From Candidatus Defluviibacterium haderslevense (GTDB lineage: Bacteria > Bacteroidota > Bacteroidia > Chitinophagales > Saprospiraceae), in contig JADJRL010000003.1 of the NCBI GenBank assembly GCA_016712225.1, positions 386,001 to 450,000 of the forward strand: 64,000 nt of DNA, in the 5' to 3' direction. This document shows positions 34,523-43,782 of this stretch, piece after piece. The notes below the pieces were generated by a model, which was not told the origin of the DNA, did no database searches, and saw only the letters and a program-made list of their open reading frames with translations. Every line of letters begins with the position of its first letter. The stretch's first letter is position 1. Both the position numbers and the translations under genes were made by a program.

Positions 34523-36502
34523 CTATTTTTTAGCATCAGAACTATTTTTACCTAGACTAAAACTAATAGGAACGCTACTACCAGCTGGAGATACTCTAAT
34601 ATAACCTTGCATTTCTTGATGCAATGCGCTGCAAAAATCTGTGCAGTACATTGGAAAAATACCTGTTCTATCTGGAACCCATTTTAAAGTTGAAGTTTCT
34701 CCTGGCATGATAAGTAACTCGGCATTACTTATTCCTTTAATACTAAATCCATGCGGTACATCCCAATCTTGTTCCAAATTAGTAATATGAAAATATACTT
34801 CATCCCCTTTTCGAATACCTTCTATATTATCAGGTGAAAAGTGAGATCGAATAGCAGTCATGTATACATGAACTTTATTTCCTTCCCGAATTACTTTTGT
34901 TTCTGCTTCCCCCTTAGCTACATATGGGTGCTGGTTATCTTCAATTTTAAAAATTTTAACTTGATTGCTACTAATTAATTCAGCTGGACAAGCTTGTGCG
35001 TAATGTGGTTCTCCAATGGTCGGAAAATCCAAAATCATTTGCATTTTGTCACCGCTTATATCAAATAATTGAGCACTTTGTGCCAGTTCAGGGCCTGTTG
35101 GCAAATAACGATCTTTTGTAATTTTATTATAGGCAATCAAGTACTTTGGAGAAGGTTTTCTACTGTCTCCACCAGGAATACACAAGTGTCCCACAGAATA
35201 AAAAGTAGGCACTCTATCAAGAACTGCTAAATCTTTCAAACTCCATTTCACTACTTCAGATGATACGAAAAATGTAGTATATGCATTTCCCTTTCCATCA
35301 AATTCGGTATGCAATGGACCTAATCCTGGCTTTTTTACCTCACCATGTAATGCAGCTTCATATTTAATTACAGGTATACCATCATACATTCCATCAAATG
35401 CTTTATCTGTAATAGCTTTTTGTAGTTTATCAAAACTAAATACTGGAATCAAAGCTGCTAATTTACCGCTTCCAACAATATATTCTCCAGAAGGATCTAC
35501 ATCACATCCATGTGGAGATTTTGGACAAGGCAACATATAACATATATCCGCTAGTTCTTTTGTATCAAGAACTAACACCTCTTTAATCATTTCAGATTTT
35601 GCAGTGTGCGTCTTTTCATCCCAAGTATTATGTGCATAATTTACAGATACTTTTTTGCCTTTTCCAGCTTTAACATACTCTTCTGCCTTCTTCCAATTGA
35701 CAGCCATAATAAAATCCTTATCCTTTTGAGAAGCATTCACTTCTAATAAAGTATTTGCTTGTTCAGTATTATAGCAAGAAAAAAAGAACCAACCATGAGA
35801 TTTACCTTTTCCTGCGTGACTTAAATCAAAATTTACACCAGGACATTGAAGTTGGAATGCAATACTCATATTTCCATTGTCTTTATTTACACTGATAAAA
35901 CTAATGTGTCCTTTGAAATTTTGTTTATAAGTATTGATTGGAACATCTCCATTGACATCATCCGCTGGTACACTAAAACGAGTACCTGCAACTACATATT
36001 CCGTATTTTCAGTAATAAATGGAGATGAGTGATTCCCAGCACTATTTGGCAACTCAATAATTTCATCCGTTCTAAACGTTTTCAAATTAATTCGAGCCAC
36101 CCTTGGGGTATTATTCCCATTTCCGAAAACCCAACGACCATCTATTTCACCATTGGTTTGAGATAATTCAGTATGATGCAAATCATCCCAAGGGGTAAAT
36201 CCATGTGAAGTATTAAGCATTGGTTTTGTTTCTTCACTATATCCCCAACCTTTTTCAGGATCAACAGAAAAAACTGGAATAACACGTAATAAACGACCAC
36301 TTGGCAATCCATATACACTCATCTGTCCACTAAATCCCCCACTCACGAAATTGTAATACGCATCATATTTTCCAGGTGGCACAAAAGATTTTGAAGCCAA
36401 ATCTCCACTTACTGCTGTACTCATATTTTTTGGCTTACAACTTATGACCAAACTGGTTAATAAAAAAACAACACATATCATTTTTACAAAAAAATATTTC
36501 AT
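34523..36502 (-). CDS. nosZ: Nitrous oxide reductase, clade II (Sec-exported lipoprotein form)
   Basis: A 659-residue protein. The N-terminus is a Sec-type lipoprotein signal (lipobox LVISC, Cys 22), not a twin-arginine signal, which marks clade II NosZ. The beta-propeller carries CuZ ligands such as WDDLHHTELS (H109-H110). The C-terminal cupredoxin has the CuA site C620-TDF-C624-SALHQEMQ (H628 and M631). It reduces N2O to N2 with electrons from c-type cytochromes. The preceding cytochrome gene (61-base gap) is the obvious donor. The order cytochrome-nosZ-membrane protein-nosLDFY is typical of Bacteroidota. Confidence 0.95.
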   Translation of the reverse strand: MKYFFVKMICVVFLLTSLVISCKPKNMSTAVSGDLASKSFVPPGKYDAYYNFVSGGFSGQMSVYGLPSGRLLRVIPVFSVDPEKGWGYSEETKPMLNTSHGFTPWDDLHHTELSQTNGEIDGRWVFGNGNNTPRVARINLKTFRTDEIIELPNSAGNHSSPFITENTEYVVAGTRFSVPADDVNGDVPINTYKQNFKGHISFISVNKDNGNMSIAFQLQCPGVNFDLSHAGKGKSHGWFFFSCYNTEQANTLLEVNASQKDKDFIMAVNWKKAEEYVKAGKGKKVSVNYAHNTWDEKTHTAKSEMIKEVLVLDTKELADICYMLPCPKSPHGCDVDPSGEYIVGSGKLAALIPVFSFDKLQKAITDKAFDGMYDGIPVIKYEAALHGEVKKPGLGPLHTEFDGKGNAYTTFFVSSEVVKWSLKDLAVLDRVPTFYSVGHLCIPGGDSRKPSPKYLIAYNKITKDRYLPTGPELAQSAQLFDISGDKMQMILDFPTIGEPHYAQACPAELISSNQVKIFKIEDNQHPYVAKGEAETKVIREGNKVHVYMTAIRSHFSPDNIEGIRKGDEVYFHITNLEQDWDVPHGFSIKGISNAELLIMPGETSTLKWVPDRTGIFPMYCTDFCSALHQEMQGYIRVSPAGSSVPISFSLGKNSSDAKK

Positions 36503-36563
36503 ATAATTAATTTTAATTTTGAAAGAAAAAATATCAAATCATTTTAAATTCTAAATTTATAAA

Positions 36564-37058
36564 CTATTTAGTTGCATCATTTCTACGCATAAATTCTAAT
36601 AAGTTTCTTGCATCTGTATCGGTTAAACTTTGATTGGGCATACGCACTAAACATAATTCTAATTGAGCTTGAACAGCTGGATCTTTATCTATCATGGCAT
36701 CAGGGTTAGTAATGAAATTCATAATCCATTCTGGCTTTCGCCTAACGGTTACACCTTTCCATCCAGGACCAACCAATTTTTCATCAGACAATTTATGACA
36801 TGCACTACACTTTACCCCTTGTATTTTGAATCCCTCATCAGCCATTGTAGCATCAATCTGATCTGTTAAAGTTAAATTCTCAGCAGAGAACTTCCCTTCA
36901 CCTCGATTAGGATCATAAGCAGGTTTATCATCAATCATAGATTTAGGTGCTTGATCTGATGAATTCGCAGAATTAGGATTCTTGGTATCACCACTCCCAC
37001 ATGCAGCAAGACCCAAAATGGTTCCGATAATTAAAAGACTAAAATTTAATTTATTCAT
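36564..37058 (-). CDS. Monoheme cytochrome c lipoprotein, probable NosZ electron donor
   Basis: A 164-residue protein with lipobox LGLAACGSG (lipid Cys about 20), an Asn/Ser/Asp-rich spacer, and a class I cytochrome c domain: haem motif GVKCSACHKLSDEKLVGPGW and an axial methionine in LVRMPNQSLTDTDARNLLEFM. It heads the nos operon, 57 bases downstream of a Crp/Fnr-type palindrome, and lies one short gap ahead of nosZ. Confidence 0.88.
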   Translation of the reverse strand: MNKLNFSLLIIGTILGLAACGSGDTKNPNSANSSDQAPKSMIDDKPAYDPNRGEGKFSAENLTLTDQIDATMADEGFKIQGVKCSACHKLSDEKLVGPGWKGVTVRRKPEWIMNFITNPDAMIDKDPAVQAQLELCLVRMPNQSLTDTDARNLLEFMRRNDATK

Positions 37059-37114
37059 ATTTTTGTTTTTCGTTTAATACAAGCGCAAATTTCAAATAAA
37101 AATATAATCTATTT

Positions 37115-37130
37115 TATGATTTCAATCATA
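37115..37130 (-). promoter_or_regulatory. Crp/Fnr-type palindrome at the head of the nos operon
   Basis: TATGAT and ATCATA with a 4-base spacer form a perfect 6-4-6 palindrome, close to the FNR/DNR form TTGATnnnnATCAA. Its centre is 64.5 bases before the cytochrome ATG. A near -7 element (TTTATTTG, 37093-37100 on the minus strand) is 26 bases closer to the gene. The likely regulator is encoded in the same operon (29310-29903). Confidence 0.6.
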
Positions 37131-37179
37131 TAAATATAATTTTTATAAGGATTTCTATAATATTTCAATTTAGAAATTA

Positions 37180-37887
37180 TCATCGATGACAACAGTTCAT
37201 TTTATCATTTTCTAACAATGGAGAAATAAATGGAATTCCAAGGTTCAATCCTCTTAATATAAGCAATATAGCAACACACATGATGAGGTATGGTGTCATT
37301 TTATTTAATTTATTGCGAAGATTGATGGAAACAAATTTTCCAAAGATCATTGTTAAGGCCATAATAGGAATTGTACCAATGCCAAAGGCAAACATTGTTA
37401 GGCTACTTTTTAAGATAGTGCCGGTTGCAATGGCTGTTACAATGGCAACATATACTAAACCACACGGCAAAAATCCATTAACCATACCGATAGAAAAATA
37501 AGTTGAAGGTGTTTTGTCAGTTTGCAAATAGTCACTTAATTTTGATTTGACTTGATGACTCAATTGACTAAAAATATTTACTCTATATGAACCTAAATAA
37601 TTCATTATTAGAAATAACAAAATAACAGAACCTGCCCCAATAGATAACCATTGTTGCAGCTTAAAAAGTGAAAAACTCATACCTAATAAACCGAAAACTA
37701 TACCCATCGAAGCATAGGAAAATGACCTTCCTAAATTATACAGTCCAATGGCCATCGACTTATTAAATATAGTTAACTGATGAATAGGTAATGACAAAGC
37801 CAAAGGCCCACACATTCCTACACAATGAAAACTTCCAAATACCCCAATAGTAAAACCTGTGATCAATACTAAAAGAACTTCATCCAT
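37180..37887 (-). CDS. SafE/TauE-like membrane protein linked to cbb3 oxidase biogenesis
   Basis: A 235-residue protein with six spans and the family N-terminus TGFTIGVFGSFHCVGMCGPLALSLP, containing an HCxxMC metal-like motif. MVNGFLPCGLVYVAIVTAIATG lies in the middle. The C-terminus ends in a NCCHR motif. Such UreH/SafE-type proteins follow ccoGH in many Bacteroidota and are linked with copper or cytochrome oxidase assembly. It overlaps ccoH by one base. Confidence 0.75.
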   Translation of the reverse strand: MDEVLLVLITGFTIGVFGSFHCVGMCGPLALSLPIHQLTIFNKSMAIGLYNLGRSFSYASMGIVFGLLGMSFSLFKLQQWLSIGAGSVILLFLIMNYLGSYRVNIFSQLSHQVKSKLSDYLQTDKTPSTYFSIGMVNGFLPCGLVYVAIVTAIATGTILKSSLTMFAFGIGTIPIMALTMIFGKFVSINLRNKLNKMTPYLIMCVAILLILRGLNLGIPFISPLLENDKMNCCHR

Positions 37888-38324
37888 TATTCAATGATTA
37901 GGTTTTGCTCTCTGTAATAATCTTTTGACAAATTGCGCCATTTTAATCTTGCTTTATATGTGCCTGGAATAAACTTAAATTTTTCTATCAATAACGATCC
38001 GTGTTCATTGGGTTTAAAATCAATTGTTATGTCCTTTCGCTTATCATCGATTCGAAGAAAAGAAATATTTCCTTGTTCAAAATTCGAAATTAATATTTTC
38101 GGAATGTTTACTATTACAAAACTATCGTTTTGATTTATTAAAGTTGAATCTGTAACTACATTCAAATTTTGAGCTGCATTAATCAATGATTGATAATTCA
38201 TTTCCTTCTCATAATAATTCTCATCCAACATGTCATTGGTTTGTCTAAATGCAACGAATACCATAGACATCATAGCAACGATAAATGCAATAATTACGAT
38301 CAAAATTTTATATCCCCAATTCAT
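37887..38324 (-). CDS. ccoH: FixH/CcoH family cbb3 assembly protein
   Basis: A 145-residue protein with one N-terminal span (MNWGYKILIVIIAFIVAMMS), a helical EYEKEMNYQSLINAAQNLNV-like segment (here ENYYEKEMNYQSLINAA) and a periplasmic beta-domain ending GTYKARLKWRNLSKDYYRE. These match FixH/CcoH. It lies between ccoG (24-base gap) and the SafE-like gene. Confidence 0.85.
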   Translation of the reverse strand: MNWGYKILIVIIAFIVAMMSMVFVAFRQTNDMLDENYYEKEMNYQSLINAAQNLNVVTDSTLINQNDSFVIVNIPKILISNFEQGNISFLRIDDKRKDITIDFKPNEHGSLLIEKFKFIPGTYKARLKWRNLSKDYYREQNLIIE

Positions 38325-38348
38325 AGTTTCATGTTCTTATAGTTAGAA

Positions 38349-39752
38349 TTATTTAAAAGGCCCTAAAAATTTAGTCTTGACTGTTTGGATTTTTTCATCA
38401 CCTTTGTAAACCCCAATTTTAATATTGGTACTTCTTGATACAATCAAATGTTTTGGTATTTCCAAAAAGAATTCATATTCACTAAGGGCCTCCTTTTTTA
38501 ATGATATTTGTTCAGCGCCCACCAATTTAATCTCTCCAGGCATATTTTCCAATTTTAATGTAATTGGAAATGAATCATTCGATTTATTGATAATTTTTAC
38601 ATCAAATAAGTTACTGAGTTTATCTGGAGGAATTTCTTGATAAAGCTGACCCTTAACTCTAGAGATATATGTATCAACTGTTTTACGAGTAGCAACCAAA
38701 ACACTCATAAATATCATTAATATAACTAACAATACAGTATAAGCTTTCATCCGTGTATTAAAATGAAATTTCTTACCTGTGCTAATTTCATTTTCGGAAG
38801 CATAACGAATTAAACCTCGCTCAAAATGTACAGCATCCATAACTTCGTTACATGCATCAATACATGCTGTGCATCCTACACATTCCATTTGTAATCCATC
38901 ACGAATATCAATTCCAGTAGGACAAACTTGAACACATTTCATGCAACCGATACAATCGCCTTCTGGTCTTATTACATTTTTTTTGTACTTGGCTCTAGGC
39001 TCTCCTCTCTTGTAATCATATGCAATTTGCATAGTGTCTTTGTCAAACATTACACCTTGCAATCGGCCATACGGACAAATGGTTGTGCAAACAATTTCCC
39101 TGAGATAGGCGAATACACCATAAAAGATTAAGGCAAACACGACCAAGCCAGTTAATAAAACTAAATGTTCTGACATGGGTTCACTAATTATTTTTATTAT
39201 TTCATCGACTCCTAGAATATATGATAAAAAAGTGTGTGATATGATGAACGAAATAACAATAAATATAAAATGTTTGAGCGATTTCTTAATGATTTTATGA
39301 GTAGTCCATGGTTCTTCATTCAACTTTCTTTGTTGACTAGCGGAACCTTCCACTAACCATTCAATTGGTCTGAACACAAATTCCATAAATACAGTTTGTG
39401 GACATACCCACCCACAAAATAATCGCCCAAACACTACGGTAAACAAAACAATAAAAACTATAAATGTGATCATTGCTATTGCAAAGATGAAAAAATCCTG
39501 AGGCCAAAATATTTTACTAAATAAAATAAATTTACCGTTCGGAATATTAATCATCATGAATGGCAAGTCATTTATCTTTATGAATGGTATAATGAAAAAT
39601 ATAGCCAAATAAAAATAAGCTATATACTTTCTATAATTATACCATTTGCCTGTAGGTTTCAAAGCATAAATCCAATTCCTCTTACCTGAATCAGTAACGG
39701 TACTTACTCTATCTCTATAGGAATCAGCATGCAATAAATCCTCTTCTCTCAA
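38349..39752 (-). CDS. ccoG: CcoG: cbb3 oxidase accessory ferredoxin-like membrane protein
   Basis: A 467-residue protein with membrane spans around residues 42-62, 90-112, 162-182 and 197-220, VFGRLFCGWVCPQTVFMEF, and a two-cluster ferredoxin domain with CIGCMKCVQVCP and CVGCTACIDACNEV. A C-terminal immunoglobulin-like FixG domain follows a last span. CcoG reduces Cu(II) for the CuB centre of cbb3 oxidase. It begins 6 bases after ccoP. Confidence 0.92.
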   Translation of the reverse strand: MREEDLLHADSYRDRVSTVTDSGKRNWIYALKPTGKWYNYRKYIAYFYLAIFFIIPFIKINDLPFMMINIPNGKFILFSKIFWPQDFFIFAIAMITFIVFIVLFTVVFGRLFCGWVCPQTVFMEFVFRPIEWLVEGSASQQRKLNEEPWTTHKIIKKSLKHFIFIVISFIISHTFLSYILGVDEIIKIISEPMSEHLVLLTGLVVFALIFYGVFAYLREIVCTTICPYGRLQGVMFDKDTMQIAYDYKRGEPRAKYKKNVIRPEGDCIGCMKCVQVCPTGIDIRDGLQMECVGCTACIDACNEVMDAVHFERGLIRYASENEISTGKKFHFNTRMKAYTVLLVILMIFMSVLVATRKTVDTYISRVKGQLYQEIPPDKLSNLFDVKIINKSNDSFPITLKLENMPGEIKLVGAEQISLKKEALSEYEFFLEIPKHLIVSRSTNIKIGVYKGDEKIQTVKTKFLGPFK

Positions 39753-39758
39753 TGTATT

Positions 39759-40892
39759 TTACTTATTAATTTTAGTTGTATCTATTGCAACAGGTGCTGC
39801 AGTAGCTTGTTCTTCTACATACAATTCACCTTGTTTCTCCTTCGCGCCTGCAGGATTATTTCCCTTTAATGATTTAACAAAACTAGCCACTTGCGCCATT
39901 TGATTTGCAGACAACTGTTCCTTCCATGAAATCATTCCTTTATCTGGCCATCCATATTTAATGGTTGTAAAGATGTTTTTTATTGAACCCCCATGAATCC
40001 AATAATCATCTGTAAGATTGGGGCCAACACCTCCAGGTTTACTTCCACCATGAGCTTCATGACAAGCAACACATTTTTCAATAAAAATCGCCTTACCAGC
40101 AGCAATATCTGGAGCCTCTAGCATGATAACAGAATTTTCATCTACATTATTGGCTTGCATCGATAAATACTTACTTTTTTCTATTTCTGCTTGTACCATT
40201 TCCATTTTAAATTCTTCAATTTGTAATGGTGCCGAATGACTGACATGATATCTCCACAAATAACCTATGGCAACTATAATTGTCAAAATAAATCCAGCAG
40301 TAAACCAAGGTGGGGTAATATTATTTAATTCACGTATCCCATCATAATTATGCCCTGCATCAAGCTGAGCCTCCTCTTCCATGGGTCTAAAACTATTAAT
40401 CTTATTCCAGAATCTCTCAAACCAACTTTCTTTAACTTCAGCAGACTGCTCCATTTCTTGGGCATAACTATTTTTTAAAAATGTAGTCGTTTTCCATGAA
40501 AAATAAGCTATTAAAAATACCTCAACAACAATGCATAAAAACAAACCCCATGTTGACCAATCAAAGTTAAATTGATTCACTGGCGCTGGTGCTGCTTGAC
40601 TAAATGAAACTTGAGTAGAAACAAGAAGAATTAAAAGTGTATTGATGATTTTATTAGAATTCGAAATATTCTTCATTTTCATCATATAATCTTTTGCTGC
40701 CATCAAAAACATTTTACCCGTTAGATATAGCGGTAATAACAATAGGACTATAATTAAAACTAAAATCAAACTTTTATCATCTAGTAATGGCACGTTTGAA
40801 ATAGCGACTTCAGTCCCTTGTCCTATACTCAAAAAGGGCATCAAACAAGAAATTACACTTATTATGATTTTTTTTATTTTTTTCTTTAACAT
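39759..40892 (-). CDS. ccoP: cbb3 oxidase subunit III (CcoP), single-haem form
   Basis: A 377-residue protein with several N-terminal spans (about 40-62, 82-100, 112-132, 200-220) and one periplasmic cytochrome c domain. The only haem motif is EKCVACHEAHGGSKPGG (about residue 282), with axial Met in DKGMISWKEQL. Proteobacterial CcoP has two haems and about 300 residues. An internal signal-like stretch (LLILLVSTQVSFSQAAPAPV) suggests that two small membrane units may have been joined. It passes electrons to the CcoNO core. Confidence 0.88.
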   Translation of the reverse strand: MLKKKIKKIIISVISCLMPFLSIGQGTEVAISNVPLLDDKSLILVLIIVLLLLPLYLTGKMFLMAAKDYMMKMKNISNSNKIINTLLILLVSTQVSFSQAAPAPVNQFNFDWSTWGLFLCIVVEVFLIAYFSWKTTTFLKNSYAQEMEQSAEVKESWFERFWNKINSFRPMEEEAQLDAGHNYDGIRELNNITPPWFTAGFILTIIVAIGYLWRYHVSHSAPLQIEEFKMEMVQAEIEKSKYLSMQANNVDENSVIMLEAPDIAAGKAIFIEKCVACHEAHGGSKPGGVGPNLTDDYWIHGGSIKNIFTTIKYGWPDKGMISWKEQLSANQMAQVASFVKSLKGNNPAGAKEKQGELYVEEQATAAPVAIDTTKINK

Positions 40893-40902
40893 AACAAAAA
40901 TA

Positions 40903-41067
40903 TTAATGATTATCTAATGGTAGTTTTTCAATACGTTGTATCTCAGCTTTATCTATACTATAAACCCAATATGTAACTATAATAAAAAAAGCTACAAACA
41001 GGAGTAATGATACAACAGGATAAATACTGACTCCGATGATTTTTTCCAAATATGTTGAGAATTTCAT
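40903..41067 (-). CDS. Small CcoQ-like subunit
   Basis: A 54-residue frame opening MKFSTYLEKIIGVSIYPVVS, with one membrane span (SLLLFVAFFIIVTYWVYS) and a charged tail (KAEIQRIEKLPLDNH). Size, single span and position between ccoNO (10-base gap) and ccoP (10-base gap) match CcoQ/FixQ, which stabilises the cbb3 complex. The sequence is too short to prove homology. Confidence 0.75.
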   Translation of the reverse strand: MKFSTYLEKIIGVSIYPVVSLLLFVAFFIIVTYWVYSIDKAEIQRIEKLPLDNH

Positions 41068-41077
41068 GGTTTAAAAT

Positions 41078-43201
41078 TTATTTCTTTTCTAATTTAATAT
41101 CTTTTCCTAATCGCTGTAAATAAGCAATCATAGCAATGATTTCTTTATCACCACTGATTTCAATTTTATTATCTAATAATAATTTATCAGTGATGTTTTT
41201 AGCTTGCTTTTCTAAATCATTGTTCGCTATACTTTCATATCCTTCTGGATAGGGCACCCCCAATTTACGCATAGCGTGTATTTTAGAAATTGTACTTCCT
41301 TTGTCAATATCTTTTTCAAATAATGATGGATAAGGAGGCATAATACTACCAGGTGCCATGGATGTTGGTTCAAGCATATGATTAAAATGCCAACTGTCAC
41401 CATACTTTCCACCGATTCTTGCCAAATCTGGTCCAGTTCGTTTACTACCCCATTGAAATGGATGATCATATATAAATTCACCCGCTTTAGAATAATCCCC
41501 ATATCGTGTTACTTCATATCTAAATGGTCGGATCATCTGCGAATGACAATTGTAACAACCCTCTCGAACATAAATATCTCTTCCTTGCAACTCTAACGGA
41601 GTATAAGGTTTTACTGAAGCTATAATTGGGATATTTGACTTTACTAAAAATGTAGGTATAAGTTCCACCAAACCACCAATTCCAACAACAACTAAACTTA
41701 AAACCAATAATAAAAGTGGTTTTCTTTCAATAAAACTATGCCAAATGGAATTGACTGGGGCTTTGTATTCTTTTGTCAAAGGTGGAGCTTCAGCTTCTTC
41801 TTGTTCAATAAATGATCCCGCTTTCGCTGTTTTGATCAAATTGTAAATCATGATACAAACACCAACTAGAAAAATGGTACCTCCAATAGCACGCATAATA
41901 TAAAATGGAATTATAGTTTGTACTACATCAATAAATTGATATTCCAATTGTCCTTCAGGAGTAAACGCTTTCATCATAAAATAAGATCTGAAAGCACTCC
42001 AATACATTGGAATGGCATACAATAAAATACCTAAAGTCCCCACCCAAAAATGTGTTGAAGCTAATTTTTTAGAATAGAGTTTGGTATTGTATAATCTAGG
42101 TATTAACCAATACATCATTCCAAAAGTTAAAAAACCATTCCAACCTAAAGCACCAATATGCACATGTGCAACAGTCCAATCACTATAATGTGAAATAGCA
42201 TTCACATTTTTTAATGACAACATCGGACCTTCAAATGTAGACATTCCATAAGCCGTAACGGCTACAACAAAAAATTTCAAAACAGGATCTTCTCTTACTT
42301 TGTCCCAAGCACCTCTTAATGTAAATAATCCATTAAGCATACCTCCCCAACTTGGAAGTAACAACATGATGGAGAAAGCTGTACCTAATGATTGTGCCCA
42401 ATCAGGCAATGCAGTATACAAAAGATGATGTGGCCCAGCCCATATATATAGAAAAATCAAACTCCAAAAATGCACGATACTTAATCGGTATGAATATACT
42501 GGCCTATCCGCCGCCTTTGGCAAAAAATAATACATCAGTCCTAAGTATGGAGTAGTTAAAAAGAAGGCCACTGCATTATGTCCATACCACCATTGCACCA
42601 ATGCATCCTGAACTCCGGCATATACAGAGTAACTTTTTAATAAAGAAATGGGATATTCCATAGAATTTACAATATGCAACATAGCAACAGTCACCCATGA
42701 CGCTATATAAAACCATATAGCTACATATAAATGTCGTTCTCTCCTCGTTAGAATTGTTGCAAACATATTAATCCCAAAAACAACCCATATCAATGTAATT
42801 AATATATCAATAGGCCATTCTAATTCTGCATATTCCTTACCCGTGGTATATCCCATTAATAAGGTTACTGCAGCACAAACAATAATGGTTTGCCAGCCCC
42901 AAAAATGTATTGCACTTAATTTTTTACTCCACATGGAAGTTTTTAATAATCGTGGCAATGAATAATACACTGCTGTAAATATTCCATTCCCAACAAATGC
43001 AAAAATAACAGCATTCGTATGCACAGGTCTTAATCTACCAAATGCCAAATGAGGAAAGTATTCACTAAAATTGAGCACAGGAAAAGCCAATTGAAATGCA
43101 GCAATTACGCCTAACAACATTCCAACAGCTCCCCAAAAAATACATGCAATAGCAAATAATTTTGGAAATTTGTTGTCGTAATAAAATTTGTCTAAACTCA
43201 T
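41078..43201 (-). CDS. ccoNO: Fused cbb3 oxidase subunits I and II (CcoNO)
   Basis: A 707-residue protein. Residues 1-480 are the haem-copper core, with HTNAVIFAFVGNG, WWYGHNAVAFFLT (low-spin haem and Tyr region), the CuB pair GPHHLLYTALPDW and HYSDWTVAHVHIGALGWNG. After a linker, residues about 500-707 are CcoO, with one span and a haem motif REGCYNCHSQMIRPF, then YDHPFQWGSKRTGPDLARIG. It reduces O2 to water at high affinity. The fusion is common in Bacteroidota. It overlaps nothing and follows ccoS by 6 bases. Confidence 0.95.
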   Translation of the reverse strand: MSLDKFYYDNKFPKLFAIACIFWGAVGMLLGVIAAFQLAFPVLNFSEYFPHLAFGRLRPVHTNAVIFAFVGNGIFTAVYYSLPRLLKTSMWSKKLSAIHFWGWQTIIVCAAVTLLMGYTTGKEYAELEWPIDILITLIWVVFGINMFATILTRRERHLYVAIWFYIASWVTVAMLHIVNSMEYPISLLKSYSVYAGVQDALVQWWYGHNAVAFFLTTPYLGLMYYFLPKAADRPVYSYRLSIVHFWSLIFLYIWAGPHHLLYTALPDWAQSLGTAFSIMLLLPSWGGMLNGLFTLRGAWDKVREDPVLKFFVVAVTAYGMSTFEGPMLSLKNVNAISHYSDWTVAHVHIGALGWNGFLTFGMMYWLIPRLYNTKLYSKKLASTHFWVGTLGILLYAIPMYWSAFRSYFMMKAFTPEGQLEYQFIDVVQTIIPFYIMRAIGGTIFLVGVCIMIYNLIKTAKAGSFIEQEEAEAPPLTKEYKAPVNSIWHSFIERKPLLLLVLSLVVVGIGGLVELIPTFLVKSNIPIIASVKPYTPLELQGRDIYVREGCYNCHSQMIRPFRYEVTRYGDYSKAGEFIYDHPFQWGSKRTGPDLARIGGKYGDSWHFNHMLEPTSMAPGSIMPPYPSLFEKDIDKGSTISKIHAMRKLGVPYPEGYESIANNDLEKQAKNITDKLLLDNKIEISGDKEIIAMIAYLQRLGKDIKLEKK

Positions 43202-43207
43202 ACAGGA

Positions 43208-43363
43208 TTAATTTAAATTATTTTTTTTATTGTCAAATAACATTCTTTGGGCAGGACTCTCATCTTCATCAAATTGTCCATCTTTAACACTCCACAGAAA
43301 GGCAATTAAAAAACCACCGGCGATACAGATGCTTACAATTAATAGTATAATAATTACACTCAT
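43208..43363 (-). CDS. ccoS: CcoS: cbb3 oxidase maturation protein
   Basis: A 51-residue frame with one span (MSVIIILLIVSICIAGGFLI) followed by FLWSVKDGQFDEDESPAQRM. The AFLW-x-V-x-x-GQFDDxxxPA pattern is the CcoS signature. CcoS helps insert haem and copper into CcoN. Its ATG overlaps the stop of the upstream CBS gene by four bases (43360-43363). Confidence 0.92.
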   Translation of the reverse strand: MSVIIILLIVSICIAGGFLIAFLWSVKDGQFDEDESPAQRMLFDNKKNNLN

Positions 43364-43782
43364 GATTCAAATTGTTTTAAAAGAAATTTTATGATATCTG
43401 TTGTTGTCACAATACCCACCAATCGATTTTCTTCCATTACAGGTAGAGCATGAAAATGGTGGTTCGCAAATATTTCTGCAACTTCTTTTATTGTATTATT
43501 TGAATTTACAGTCATTGGATGGGTATGCATCACTTGATCGATACTTAACATATCAAGAATCGCATCTTCAGAATTATCTTGTTGATCAAATAAATTAGAA
43601 AAAGTCAATCTGTTTAGATCTGTACTACTGATGATTCCCTTTATTTGATCTCCATCTACAACCGGTAAATGTCTAATCTTCTCCTTTTTTATAAGATCAA
43701 TCACATGCCTTAAGTGATCTTTTATGTTTACACTGATGACATGTTTGGTCATTATATGACTCACCAACTCACTCGCTATCAT
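43360..43782 (-). CDS. Two-CBS-domain protein
   Basis: A 140-residue protein made of two CBS motifs (HIMTKHVISVNIKDHLRHVI with LPVVDGDQIKGIISSTDL; HTHPMTVNSNNTIKEVAEIF with ALPVMEENRLVGIVTTTDI). CBS pairs bind adenosyl nucleotides and sense energy state. It is translationally linked to both neighbours (copper ATPase upstream, ccoS downstream). Similar CBS genes lie beside cbb3 genes in Bacteroidota, but the role is not established here. Confidence 0.87.
   Translation of the reverse strand: MIASELVSHIMTKHVISVNIKDHLRHVIDLIKKEKIRHLPVVDGDQIKGIISSTDLNRLTFSNLFDQQDNSEDAILDMLSIDQVMHTHPMTVNSNNTIKEVAEIFANHHFHALPVMEENRLVGIVTTTDIIKFLLKQFES

Noticed and set aside
41227..41502. 91-codon minus-strand frame inside ccoNO
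   Set aside because: Shadow frame over the CcoO haem domain, which is clearly coding in the main frame.
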